A DNA stretch of 10,132 bases from Pseudomonadota bacterium (GTDB taxonomy: Bacteria; Pseudomonadota; Alphaproteobacteria; Reyranellales; Reyranellaceae): contig JAEWIV010000048.1 of NCBI GenBank assembly GCA_023386865.1, positions 1 to 10,132 on the forward strand. The letters are read 5' to 3'. Of this stretch, positions 1-6,227 are shown in pieces. The notes beneath the pieces were generated by a model. It saw only the letters and a list, made by a program, of their open reading frames with translations. It did no database searches and was not told the origin of the DNA. Position 1 is the stretch's first letter. Each line of letters starts with the position of its first letter. Both the position numbers and the translations under genes were made by a program.

Positions 1-125
1 GGCGCGAGTAGCCGACGACGTCAGCCGCGACGATGGCCGTCCGCAAAGCCGCCTCGACGACCTGCTACCCTGGGCCTATGCCGCCGCTCCAAAGCTCAAG
101 AACGTGGCCTGAAAACGACGCTTAC
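1..125 (+). mobile_element. Right end of an IS66-family insertion sequence (partial)
   Basis: The element enters from the left edge. It consists of the 3' end of the transposase gene (stop at 110-112) and a short tail ending GACGCTTAC at 117-125. Read from the other strand the tail begins GTAAGCGTCGTTTTC, and IS66-family terminal inverted repeats characteristically begin GTAAGCG. I therefore place the element boundary at base 125. IS66 elements usually duplicate 8 bp of target, so AGACGACC at 126-133 should recur just outside the left end, beyond this window. The transposase tail and the end motif support each other, but the left inverted repeat cannot be seen. Confidence 0.65.
2..112 (+). 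CDS. IS66-family transposase (TnpC), C-terminal fragment
   Basis: This is the last 36 codons of an open frame that enters from the left and ends at TGA 110-112. The peptide includes SRLDDLLPWAYAAAPKLK. That matches the typical end of IS66 TnpC transposases, where a conserved (S/N)R(I/L)(D/N)(D/E)LLPW motif sits a dozen or so residues before the stop, often followed by AYA and a short alanine/lysine tail. TnpC is the DDE-type transposase that cuts and joins the IS66 ends, usually encoded downstream of tnpA and tnpB, which would lie left of the window. The catalytic residues are not in this fragment, so activity cannot be judged. The stop lies 13 bp inside the proposed right end, a normal IS66 layout. 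Another DDE family is possible but less likely. Confidence 0.72.
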   Translation, partial: ARVADDVSRDDGRPQSRLDDLLPWAYAAAPKLKNVA

Positions 126-399
126 AGACGACCGGACATGCCGAACTTCTACCGCGACCCGCATCGCGACCACTGGGGCCGCATCAACACCGACGCGACG
201 GCGCCCTTCCGTCGCGACGAATTCGTCCGCAAGCGCATCCCGGGCGCCGAACCGGTTGACCTCGCTACCTGGTTCGACGTCGGCCGGGGTAGGCCGCCCC
301 GGCACCTGGGAGGTGGGCGAACTGGGGCCTGGACTCACAAGCGCGGGCTCCGACCGAAGCATCTGCTCCTGGAGGCGAAGCGGAAATGCCGATCTGTAA
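126..399 (+). pseudogene. Unidentified coding remnant, truncated by the IS and frameshifted
   Basis: Directly after the IS end, a frame containing ATG 138-140 (MPNFYRDPHRDHWGRI...) runs with almost every third position G or C to about base 285, a coding signature much stronger than in the flanks. After that the bias fades in this frame. It continues more weakly in the +1 frame, from about 283 (AGVGRPGTWEVGELGPG...) to TAA 397-399. The switch falls in a C/G-rich run (CGGCCGGGG, 281-289), consistent with a one-base insertion. The frame is already open when it leaves the IS, so its original 5' end may be on the far side of the element. I recognise no family. It could also be a real short gene ending at 428 in the first frame, or chance open frame in GC-rich DNA. 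Confidence 0.32.
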
Positions 400-422
400 A
401 CCCGCTGAAATCGGTGGGAGTG

Positions 423-1106
423 CTATAGCCCCGCTATCCTCCATCGAAAGTATTCTATCGCGCGACGCAGTTCGGCCAGCACTCTTGCAAGCCAGTCGTC
501 ATCGGTACCGAGGCCCATCATCAAGTCGCGGATGAAAGACCTCCATGCCTGCATTGCGTCGACGGACGGGGCTTGCGACGGAAATCTTTCCTGGATCTCA
601 TGAAAGACCGTAGTGACCAGAAAGGCTTGACCAAAGTCCTCGCCACTCTCGAGCAGATCGTCGAAGCTTGGCACCTCGGAGCAGACAGCGCGGATATATG
701 TAACGAATGGTGCGTATTCTCTGACGTCGGTGTCGCCTATGCCCTTGATGTCGGCGCCTGCTTCGCGGAGTCGTGCGAGCGCCTCGATCAACCGTTCGAT
801 GCGGTACTCAACGGTCACCAGTCGAAGGTGCGCCACATGAAGTTTGCGTCGGACAGCACGCCGATCGGCAATCTCACTGATGACGCGGCCGCTGATAAAG
901 GACGCTGTCGCTGTAGCGATCAATGTAGCGGTGCCGATATAGATCTTCAGCAGGTTGTCGTTCGGTTCATGGTTTACCAACGCGTAGGTGAGCAACGAAC
1001 CAAGTGCTGCCGCAAAGGCAAGCAGCACCCAGGAAGGCACCGCCCTTCTCACGAGCCGATGAAAGCTCACAAACGCTCGAACACTTGCCGCAATCCGCCC
1101 CGCCAT
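423..1106 (-). CDS. Hypothetical two-TM membrane protein
   Basis: The 227-residue product is not one I recognise. The N-terminus is basic and has two hydrophobic spans suited to membrane helices: about residues 24-44 (SWVLLAFAAALGSLLTYAL) and about 54-74 (KIYIGTATLIATATASFISG), separated by a short polar loop. From about 80 to 118 there is an arginine/leucine/glutamate-rich stretch likely to be a long amphipathic helix or coiled coil. The rest (about 125-227) looks like a soluble, mostly helical, probably cytoplasmic domain. The ATG at 1106 follows AGGGG seven bases upstream, a good Shine-Dalgarno site. Third-position GC bias is weaker than in the genes from 2172 onward, which fits acquired DNA. 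It stands alone between eroded stretches. A small stress or defence effector with a membrane anchor is conceivable, but nothing in the sequence shows that. Confidence 0.62.
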   Translation of the reverse strand: MAGRIAASVRAFVSFHRLVRRAVPSWVLLAFAAALGSLLTYALVNHEPNDNLLKIYIGTATLIATATASFISGRVISEIADRRAVRRKLHVAHLRLVTVEYRIERLIEALARLREAGADIKGIGDTDVREYAPFVTYIRAVCSEVPSFDDLLESGEDFGQAFLVTTVFHEIQERFPSQAPSVDAMQAWRSFIRDLMMGLGTDDDWLARVLAELRRAIEYFRWRIAGL

Positions 1107-1671
1107 CCTCTTTCCCCTGAGCTGGCGCGTTCGATACTAACGCTCGCAAGCCATGTCGGCCACGGACCGGATTTGTGAGCACACGCCGTAGTCGTGTCCC
1201 GGGTACGTCCCCGGCGGAATCGGGTTGACTTCGCCGCCGGATATCGTGGCCTATCTCCGCCGACGCTCTTCGAGAGGATCGGCATAATGGCCGCTGCAAA
1301 GCCCAACGGCTGGCGGCCAGAGTCCTCGGCCACGCATCAACGATGCGCCCGAGTGCCGGTGAGGCCTACACCGACTTCATCGCGTCCGGACCGGCCCAAC
1401 GGGTCGACAACCGGATACGGGTGGGGGACGACAAGGGGGTCACCGGGCCTGCCGGCCCTGGGCAAGGCGTCACGAACTGCCATCGTGTCCGGACGGCGTT
1501 TCCGGAGGCGAGGGCGCGCACAAAGGCGCCGGTCCGGTCGCTCGATCGGGACGGCGCATCGATGACGGCAGGTCGAAACCACCAGGAGGCAACGGACGAA
1601 CACACCTGCTCGCGGCAATGCCGTGAATGACGATGCCGCACGGGCTCGACCCGGCGGCCAGGACGCCGGCG

Positions 1672-1701
1672 AAACGTTGGATGCTGCAGAGTCCAACGTT
1701 T
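1672..1701. repeat. Perfect 10-bp inverted repeat with 10-bp spacer
   Basis: AAACGTTGGA at 1672-1681 is exactly reversed and complemented by TCCAACGTTT at 1692-1701, around the spacer TGCTGCAGAG. It could form a stem-loop or be a dyad-symmetric protein site. No T-run follows on either strand, so it does not look like an intrinsic terminator. Each arm contains the palindrome AACGTT, which recurs three more times within the next 330 bp. Confidence 0.7.
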
Positions 1702-1725
1702 GTCCGCGGCTTCCGGACCCGCCGA

Positions 1726-1752
1726 GGAAAACCTTGTAGGCCTCCGGCCGGC
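1726..1752 (+). repeat. Direct repeat, copy 1 (GGAAAACYTTRTAGG...CCGGC)
   Basis: GGAAAACCTTGTAGG at 1726-1740 is followed by a CCGGCCGGC block ending at 1752. It matches copy 2 at 1977-2004 at 13 of 15 positions in the first block and has the same order of blocks after it. In both copies an AACGTT motif lies upstream, suggesting two diverged copies of a unit of roughly 80-105 bp. Confidence 0.5.
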
Positions 1753-1901
1753 ACCCAGAGTTTAGGTCTCCAGTGTTTTGTTTCAGATGGCGTACGCGTC
1801 GACATATCGGTGCCCTCGTCGGCACCGCTCGCTCTATTCATCGTTGGATGTGATGCATTCTGTCGGCGCGGGCGAGCTGCTCCGTCCCGGGCCGGCCGGG
1901 C

Positions 1902-2029
1902 AAAACGTTGGCGAAACGTCAGGCGCCAGGTTGCTGATGTTTCGGTCAATGAATTCAACGGGTTCGCCGGCGGCGCGGAAAACTTTATAGGGAGGGCGGC
2001 CGGCCCCTAACGTTTTCCCCTCTAACGTT
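1902..2029. repeat. AACGTT motif group with imperfect inverted ends
   Basis: AAAACGTTGG at 1902-1911 faces CTAACGTTTT at 2008-2017, and the pairing extends outward (GGGC against CCCC) with a few mismatches, giving a segment of about 120 bp with inverted ends. A further TCTAACGTTTC lies at 2022-2032. On the opposite strand that site (CGAAACGTTAGA) resembles GCGAAACGTTGGA at 1670-1682, so a second, outer inverted pair spans about 1666-2036. The nesting was read by eye and could be partly fortuitous. Confidence 0.42.
1977..2004 (+). repeat. Direct repeat, copy 2 (GGAAAACYTTRTAGG...CCGGC)
   Basis: GGAAAACTTTATAGG at 1977-1991 followed by a GGCGGCCGGC block ending at 2004 is the partner of copy 1, 251 bp to the left. 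The two mismatches in the first block are both C/T or G/A transitions. This copy sits between the inverted AACGTT ends at 1902 and 2017. Confidence 0.5.
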
Positions 2030-2171
2030 TCGGCCGCTCCGGGCTCCCTGGCGGCTGCGCAGTGTCAGGCAAGGAGCCGCTTTGCCCGAGCTGCATGCGC
2101 GCATACGCCGGTGCCTGGTGCAGGTTCGGGTGTGATATGCGCTGCCGCGTCTTCCCGCCAGCACGGACCTC

Positions 2172-3800
2172 ATGATTCGCCTCGACAACATCGGCAAGCA
2201 GCACGGCCATCAGATCCTGTTCATCGACGCCTCGATGGGCCTCCAGAAGGGGGAGAAGGTGGGGCTCGGCGGCCCCAACGGCGCCGGCAAGACGACGCTG
2301 TTCCGCATGATCGCCGGCGAGGAGCAGCCCGACGATGGCCAGGTGACGATCGATCCCGGCATGACGATCGGCTATTTCAGCCAGGATGTCGGCGAGATGT
2401 CGGGCAAGAGCGCGGTCGCGGCGGTGATGGACGGCGTCGGGCCGGTCAGCGCGCTGGCGGCCGAAATCGCCATGCTCGAGGCGGCGCTGGCCGATCCCGA
2501 TCGTGCCGGCGAGATGGACGCCCTCGTCGAGCGCTATGGCGAGGTGCAGGCGCGCTTCGAGGAGCTCGACGGCTACGCGCTGGAGGCAAGGGCTCGCGAG
2601 GTGCTGGCCGGGCTGAGCTTCAGCCCGGAACGCATGGACGGCGACGTCGGCCTGCTGTCCGGCGGCTGGAAGATGCGCGTGGCGCTCGCCCGCATCCTGC
2701 TGATGCGGCCCGACGCCATGCTGCTCGACGAGCCCTCGAACCATCTCGACCTCGAAAGCCTGATCTGGCTGGAGGATTTCCTGAAGAAGTACGACGGCGC
2801 GCTGCTGATGACCTCGCACGACCGCGAGTTCATGAACCGCATCGTCGGCAAGATCGTGGAGATCGACGGCGGCTCGCTCATCACCTACTCGGGCGACTTC
2901 GATTTCTACGAGCAGCAGCGGGCACTGGGCGAGAGGCAGCGCCAGGCGCAGTACGAGCGCAAGCAGGCGATGCTCGCCAAGGAGCTGAAGTTCATCGAGC
3001 GCTTCAAGGCGCGCGCCTCGCACGCCGCCCAGGTCCAGAGCCGGGTGAAGAAGCTCGACAAGATCGAAAAGGTGGAGCCGCCGCGGCGCCGCCAGGCCGT
3101 CCAGTTCGAGTTCCGCAGCCCGCCGCGCTCGGGCGACGACGTGGCGAGCTTCCGGAACGTCCACAAGGGCTATGGCAGCCAGCCGATCTATGCCGGGCTG
3201 GATTTCCGGCTGCGCCGCAAGGAGCGCTGGTGCGTGCTGGGCGCCAACGGCGCGGGGAAGTCCACCCTGCTGAAGCTGGTGGCGGGCGCCACCGAGCCGG
3301 ACCAGGGCACCGTGACCCTCGGCGCGGCCGTCCGGATGGGCTACTTCGCCCAGCATTCCATGGACCTGCTGGACGGCGACGACACGGTTTTCGAATCGCT
3401 GGACGAGTCGTTCCCGCAGGCCGGGCAGGGGACGCTGCGCACGCTGGCCGGATGCTTCGGCTTTTCCGGCGACGACGTCGAGAAGCCCTGTCGGATCCTG
3501 TCGGGCGGCGAGAAGGCTCGCCTGGTCATGGCCAAGATGCTGTTCGATCCGCCGAACTTCCTGGTCCTCGACGAGCCGACGAACCACCTCGACATGGCGA
3601 CCAAGGAGATGCTGGTCGCGGCGCTCGCGGAGTTCGAAGGCACCATGCTGTTCGTCAGCCACGACCGCCACTTCCTGGCGGCGCTGTCGAATCGCGTGCT
3701 CGAACTGACATCCGAGGGCGTCCATCAGTACGGCGGCGGCTATACGGAGTATGTGGCGCGGACGGGACGGGAGGCGCCGGGTCTGCACCCAGGCGCGTAG
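2172..3800 (+). CDS. ABC-F family ATPase (duplicated ATP-binding cassette protein)
   Basis: The product is a soluble 542-residue protein with two ATP-binding cassettes and no membrane segment. Cassette 1 has Walker A GGPNGAGKT (33-41), signature LSGGW (162-166), Walker B into MLLDEPSNHLD (183-193) and switch SHDREF (215-220). A charged helical linker follows at about 245-300 (ERQRQAQYERKQ..., RVKKLDKIEK), the P-site tRNA-interaction region that defines ABC-F proteins. Cassette 2 has GANGAGKST (357-365), LSGGE (443-447), LVLDEPTNHLD (464-474) and SHDRHF (496-501). ABC-F proteins (EttA, Uup, YbiT, YheS and the antibiotic-resistance factors) act at the ribosomal E site to relieve stalling or displace drugs. 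The LSGGW signature suggests a YheS/Uup-like housekeeping type. All catalytic motifs are intact. There is no long C-terminal coiled coil as in Uup. The start is fixed by the standard MIRLDNIGKQ opening despite a weak ribosome site. Confidence 0.94.
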   Translation: MIRLDNIGKQHGHQILFIDASMGLQKGEKVGLGGPNGAGKTTLFRMIAGEEQPDDGQVTIDPGMTIGYFSQDVGEMSGKSAVAAVMDGVGPVSALAAEIAMLEAALADPDRAGEMDALVERYGEVQARFEELDGYALEARAREVLAGLSFSPERMDGDVGLLSGGWKMRVALARILLMRPDAMLLDEPSNHLDLESLIWLEDFLKKYDGALLMTSHDREFMNRIVGKIVEIDGGSLITYSGDFDFYEQQRALGERQRQAQYERKQAMLAKELKFIERFKARASHAAQVQSRVKKLDKIEKVEPPRRRQAVQFEFRSPPRSGDDVASFRNVHKGYGSQPIYAGLDFRLRRKERWCVLGANGAGKSTLLKLVAGATEPDQGTVTLGAAVRMGYFAQHSMDLLDGDDTVFESLDESFPQAGQGTLRTLAGCFGFSGDDVEKPCRILSGGEKARLVMAKMLFDPPNFLVLDEPTNHLDMATKEMLVAALAEFEGTMLFVSHDRHFLAALSNRVLELTSEGVHQYGGGYTEYVARTGREAPGLHPGA

Positions 3801-4001
3801 AAGGAAGCGTCGAACATTCGCAGGTGGCGATGTTGCGCGGCGTGCCAGCAATGCAGGCAAAAAACATTAGGGGTGTGTCGACCCGATTTGTCGCTTGATA
3901 TGGCGTCTGCTGGAGCGTCAAAAGTCGCAACTAAATGTCCGACTGCTCCGGTGTTGATTGAGCGAGCACTGGTGTTAGCGCGCACGCGCCGCAAAGGGCT
4001 G
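3801..4001. other. Convergent intergenic gap, no clear terminator
   Basis: The two flanking genes end towards each other across 201 bp, so a bidirectional terminator would be expected here. I see only weak short stems and an A-run (AAAAAACATTAG around 3859-3870), with no strong GC hairpin followed by a T-run. The stretch is less GC-rich than its neighbours. Confidence 0.4.
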
Positions 4002-5237
4002 TCACTGTCCTGAACCGCGACGATGGTGTGCGCGGGTCGCCAGGGCATAGAGGGCCACGCCCGCGGCGGCGAAGCCCGATGCCGCGCCGACGCCGAGCGC
4101 CCAGCGGGGGCCGAGATGGTCCGCCACCCAGCCGACGATCGGCGCGCCGATCGGCGTGCCGCCGAGCGCGATGCCGATCCGGAGCGCCATGACGCGCCCG
4201 CGCATGGCCCGCTCGGTCGTGAGCTGCATCAGGCTGTTCGACGTGTTGGTGAGCGTGAGCGCGGCCACGCCGATCAAGACCAGCGTCGCGGCGAAGAACC
4301 AGTAGCCGGGCGCCAGCGCCGCCAGGGTGCAACCCAGCCCGAACACCGCGGCGCCGCTCAGCAGCAGGGTGAAGCGCGGCTGCTCGCGGCCGGCGCTCCA
4401 CAGCGCGCCGAGCACGGTGCCGATCGCCATGCACGACGACAAGAGGCCGAACCCCTGCGCGTCGGCGTGGAAGACGGCGACCGCCATGGTCGAGATGAAG
4501 ATCGGGAAGTTGAGGCCGAACGTCCCGATCAGGAACAGCATGACCAGGATCGCCATCAGGTCGGGGCGCCGCCACACGTAGCGGAACCCTTCGGTGAAAC
4601 TTCCCTTGGCGCGATGCGCCCGCGCCGTCGGCCGCAGCTCGGCTATGCGCAGGAAGGCGAGGGAGACCAGCACCGCGGCGAAGGAGGCGCCGTTCAGCAG
4701 GAAGGCCCAGCCCGTGCCGACGGCGGCGATGGTGAGGCCGGCGATGGCCGGGCCGATCATGCGGGCGGCATTGAACGAGGTCGAGTTGAGCGCCACCGCA
4801 TTGTGCAGGTCCTTTTCGCCGACCAGCTCGGCGACGAAGGTCTGGCGCACCGGCGCATCGAAGGCGGCGGCGCTGCCGAACAGGAAGGCGAAGACGTAGA
4901 CGTGCCACAGCTCGACGGCGCCCGTGATGGTGAGCAGCCCCAGCACCAGGGCGAGAATCCCCATCGTCGTCTGCGTGGCGAAGAGAAGCCGGCGCTGGTT
5001 GAAATGGTCGGCGGCGAAGCCGGTCAGGGGCAGCAGCAGGAGCTGCGGCCCGAACTGCAGCGCCATGACCAGGCCGACCGCCGACGCGTCGTGATGGGTG
5101 AGCTGGGTGAACACCAGCCAGTCCTGGGCCGTCCGCTGCACCCAGGTGCCGATATTGGAGACGAAGGCGCCGGCCGCCCAGACCCGATAGTTGAAGCCGC
5201 GCAGGGAGCGGAAGATGCCGGCGAGGGGCGGTCTCAT
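4002..5237 (-). CDS. MFS transporter, MFS_3 (EntS-like) exporter family
   Basis: The 411-residue integral membrane protein has alternating hydrophobic spans consistent with about 12 transmembrane helices. Loop 2-3 carries the major facilitator motif A, GFAADHFNQRR (73-83). AFDAPVRQTFVAELVGEKDL (125-144), with NAVALNSTSFNAARMIGPAIAG just after, is characteristic of the MFS_3/EntS-like branch. So is RGRVMALR...GTPIGAPIVGW (346-370). Members export siderophores, drugs or other small molecules by proton antiport; the substrate here is unknown. The ATG at 5237 is preceded by GGGAG at good spacing. It is the last of three minus-strand genes and starts 60 bp after the methyltransferase stop, so it may share that transcript. 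No internal stop or missing helix is seen. Confidence 0.9.
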   Translation of the reverse strand: MRPPLAGIFRSLRGFNYRVWAAGAFVSNIGTWVQRTAQDWLVFTQLTHHDASAVGLVMALQFGPQLLLLPLTGFAADHFNQRRLLFATQTTMGILALVLGLLTITGAVELWHVYVFAFLFGSAAAFDAPVRQTFVAELVGEKDLHNAVALNSTSFNAARMIGPAIAGLTIAAVGTGWAFLLNGASFAAVLVSLAFLRIAELRPTARAHRAKGSFTEGFRYVWRRPDLMAILVMLFLIGTFGLNFPIFISTMAVAVFHADAQGFGLLSSCMAIGTVLGALWSAGREQPRFTLLLSGAAVFGLGCTLAALAPGYWFFAATLVLIGVAALTLTNTSNSLMQLTTERAMRGRVMALRIGIALGGTPIGAPIVGWVADHLGPRWALGVGAASGFAAAGVALYALATRAHHRRGSGQ

Positions 5238-5297
5238 GGCTGCTCCCGTCGGGGTGCACGGGGAATGGGCGGAGGCAATGGTTGCCTCATAGGAGCA

Positions 5298-6107
5298 TCA
5301 GTCTGGATTGATGCCTTTCACAGCCCAAGCGGTGGCTGCATACGAGCGCGCACCGTCGGGTTCACCATCAAGATAGGCGGCGCGGACGGCATTGCGCAGA
5401 CGCTCTTTCTCGTCCGAGTCGAGCGTCGCCATGTATTCGGCACCGGGGCCGTCCTTGCCCTCATAGGGGATCCAATAGTCGTCGAACGATGCGAACTCCA
5501 TTCGAATGGTCAGCATGATGTCGCGCACGTCAGTCAGGCCGTTGGCATGCCATGCCTTGGCCAGCTCACCCGGCCGCGTCATTGGCCGCGTGAAATTGCG
5601 TGCTCGCCGCTCGTTGCCGCTCCGGTACAGCGCTCCAGCCGCATCGAAGAAGATACGATTGGCGACAAAGCCTCCGCGTGCATCCCAAACGGCTGCGCCG
5701 ACGGTTGCGCCAGGCCGGGCAACGCGGCGCAGCTCGGCGATGGCCTTGTTCGGGTCCGGGACAAAGTGCAAGACCAGCAATGACAGCACACGGTCAAACG
5801 AACCGTCCTCCTTAGCCAGCGCGCAGATGTCGCCGACACTGAAATTGGCGCGCGCGTCCGGGATCGCTTGCCGTGCGTGCTCGACATACGGGGCAGAAAA
5901 GTCGACTCCCGAGATTTGCGCGGTCCTGGTGCGTCCAAGGATAGCCGCGGTCAATGCGCCCGTGCCGCAACCTGCATCCAGGACGATTTCCCCATCGCCG
6001 CATCCGCAGAAGTCCAGAAACGGCTCGGCCAAGCGGCGACTCCACCTCCCCATCTGGAGTTCGTACCCATCGCCGCTGGTGGCGACGAACGTTGAGGACG
6101 AGGTCAT
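5298..6107 (-). CDS. Class I SAM-dependent methyltransferase
   Basis: The 269-residue protein has a Rossmann-type methyltransferase core. Motif I VLDAGCGTG (42-50) binds S-adenosylmethionine. GVDFS (67-71) supplies the acidic residue that contacts the ribose. GDICAL (92-97) and FDRVLSLLVLHFVPD (104-118) form the next strands, and LRRVARPGA (126-134) is the usual loop after them. This is the Methyltransf_11/25 layout of small-molecule methyltransferases. The C-terminal third (about 150-269) is likely the substrate cap and gives no clue to the acceptor. AAAGGTG upstream of ATG 6107 is a fair ribosome site. Codon use is less GC-biased than in the monooxygenase and transporter on either side, so it may have a different origin. 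It lies 120 bp after the monooxygenase and 60 bp before the exporter. Confidence 0.9.
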   Translation of the reverse strand: MTSSSTFVATSGDGYELQMGRWSRRLAEPFLDFCGCGDGEIVLDAGCGTGALTAAILGRTRTAQISGVDFSAPYVEHARQAIPDARANFSVGDICALAKEDGSFDRVLSLLVLHFVPDPNKAIAELRRVARPGATVGAAVWDARGGFVANRIFFDAAGALYRSGNERRARNFTRPMTRPGELAKAWHANGLTDVRDIMLTIRMEFASFDDYWIPYEGKDGPGAEYMATLDSDEKERLRNAVRAAYLDGEPDGARSYAATAWAVKGINPD

Positions 6108-6227
6108 CGCACACCTTTCGATTGCCGATTCTCTCGTCAGGGTAACGGCGTCGCCCGCAAAGGCAACAGAACACCCCGTTCGGCCTCGTCCGCGACCTGA
6201 CCGATTGCTGGAGGGCGCCCTCGTCGG

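Larger units (their letters stand above)
1107..2171. other. 1.06-kb stretch without a convincing gene
   Basis: Several open frames cross this stretch on both strands, but they overlap heavily, lack ribosome sites and give arginine/proline/serine-rich peptides typical of unselected GC-rich DNA. One plus-strand frame (1343-1630) keeps fairly high third-position GC in its first half and could be a decayed gene, but I recognise nothing in it. The left half has a 7-bp stem CCGGCGG/CCGCCGG around 1210-1240. The right half (about 1666-2036) holds the AACGTT cluster, inverted repeats and duplicated motif listed separately. The promoter of the downstream ABC-F gene should lie near the right end, but no clear -35/-10 pair is visible. 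The ABC-F gene also has only a weak ribosome site (CGGA at 2164-2167). Confidence 0.6.

Noticed and set aside
573..1178. A 201-codon plus-strand frame opposite the two-TM protein
   Set aside because: It has no ribosome site and no coherent fold features. The minus-strand frame has a Shine-Dalgarno site, membrane helices and a plausible soluble domain.
1343..1630. A plus-strand frame with fairly high third-position GC
   Set aside because: There is no ribosome site and no recognised domain, the bias fades in the second half, and other frames overlap it. At best it is a decayed gene, so it is only mentioned in the regional entry.
1677..1850. Integron attC site(s) suggested by GTTGGAT and GTCCAAC motifs
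   Set aside because: The core motifs fit the consensus but are palindromic by chance here. The intervening sequence does not fold into the required L''/L' stem, the spacing is too long, and no integrase or cassette genes are present.
2022..3860. A 612-codon open frame on the minus strand opposite the ABC-F gene
   Set aside because: It mirrors a strongly conserved ABC-F gene, its peptide is arginine/alanine/leucine/histidine-rich with no domain, and long antisense frames are expected opposite GC-biased codons.
3801..4001. A shared terminator in the convergent gap
   Set aside because: Only 4-5 bp stems were found and none is followed by a T-run.
4023..5783. A 586-codon plus-strand open frame opposite the transporter and methyltransferase
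   Set aside because: It spans two genes and the gap between them and gives a low-complexity R/G/E/A/H-rich peptide; both opposite genes have clear families and ribosome sites.
6211..6222. GAGGGCGCCCTC palindrome after the monooxygenase stop as a terminator
   Set aside because: A perfect palindrome without a loop cannot form a good hairpin and no T-run follows on the minus strand; it may be chance in GC-rich DNA.
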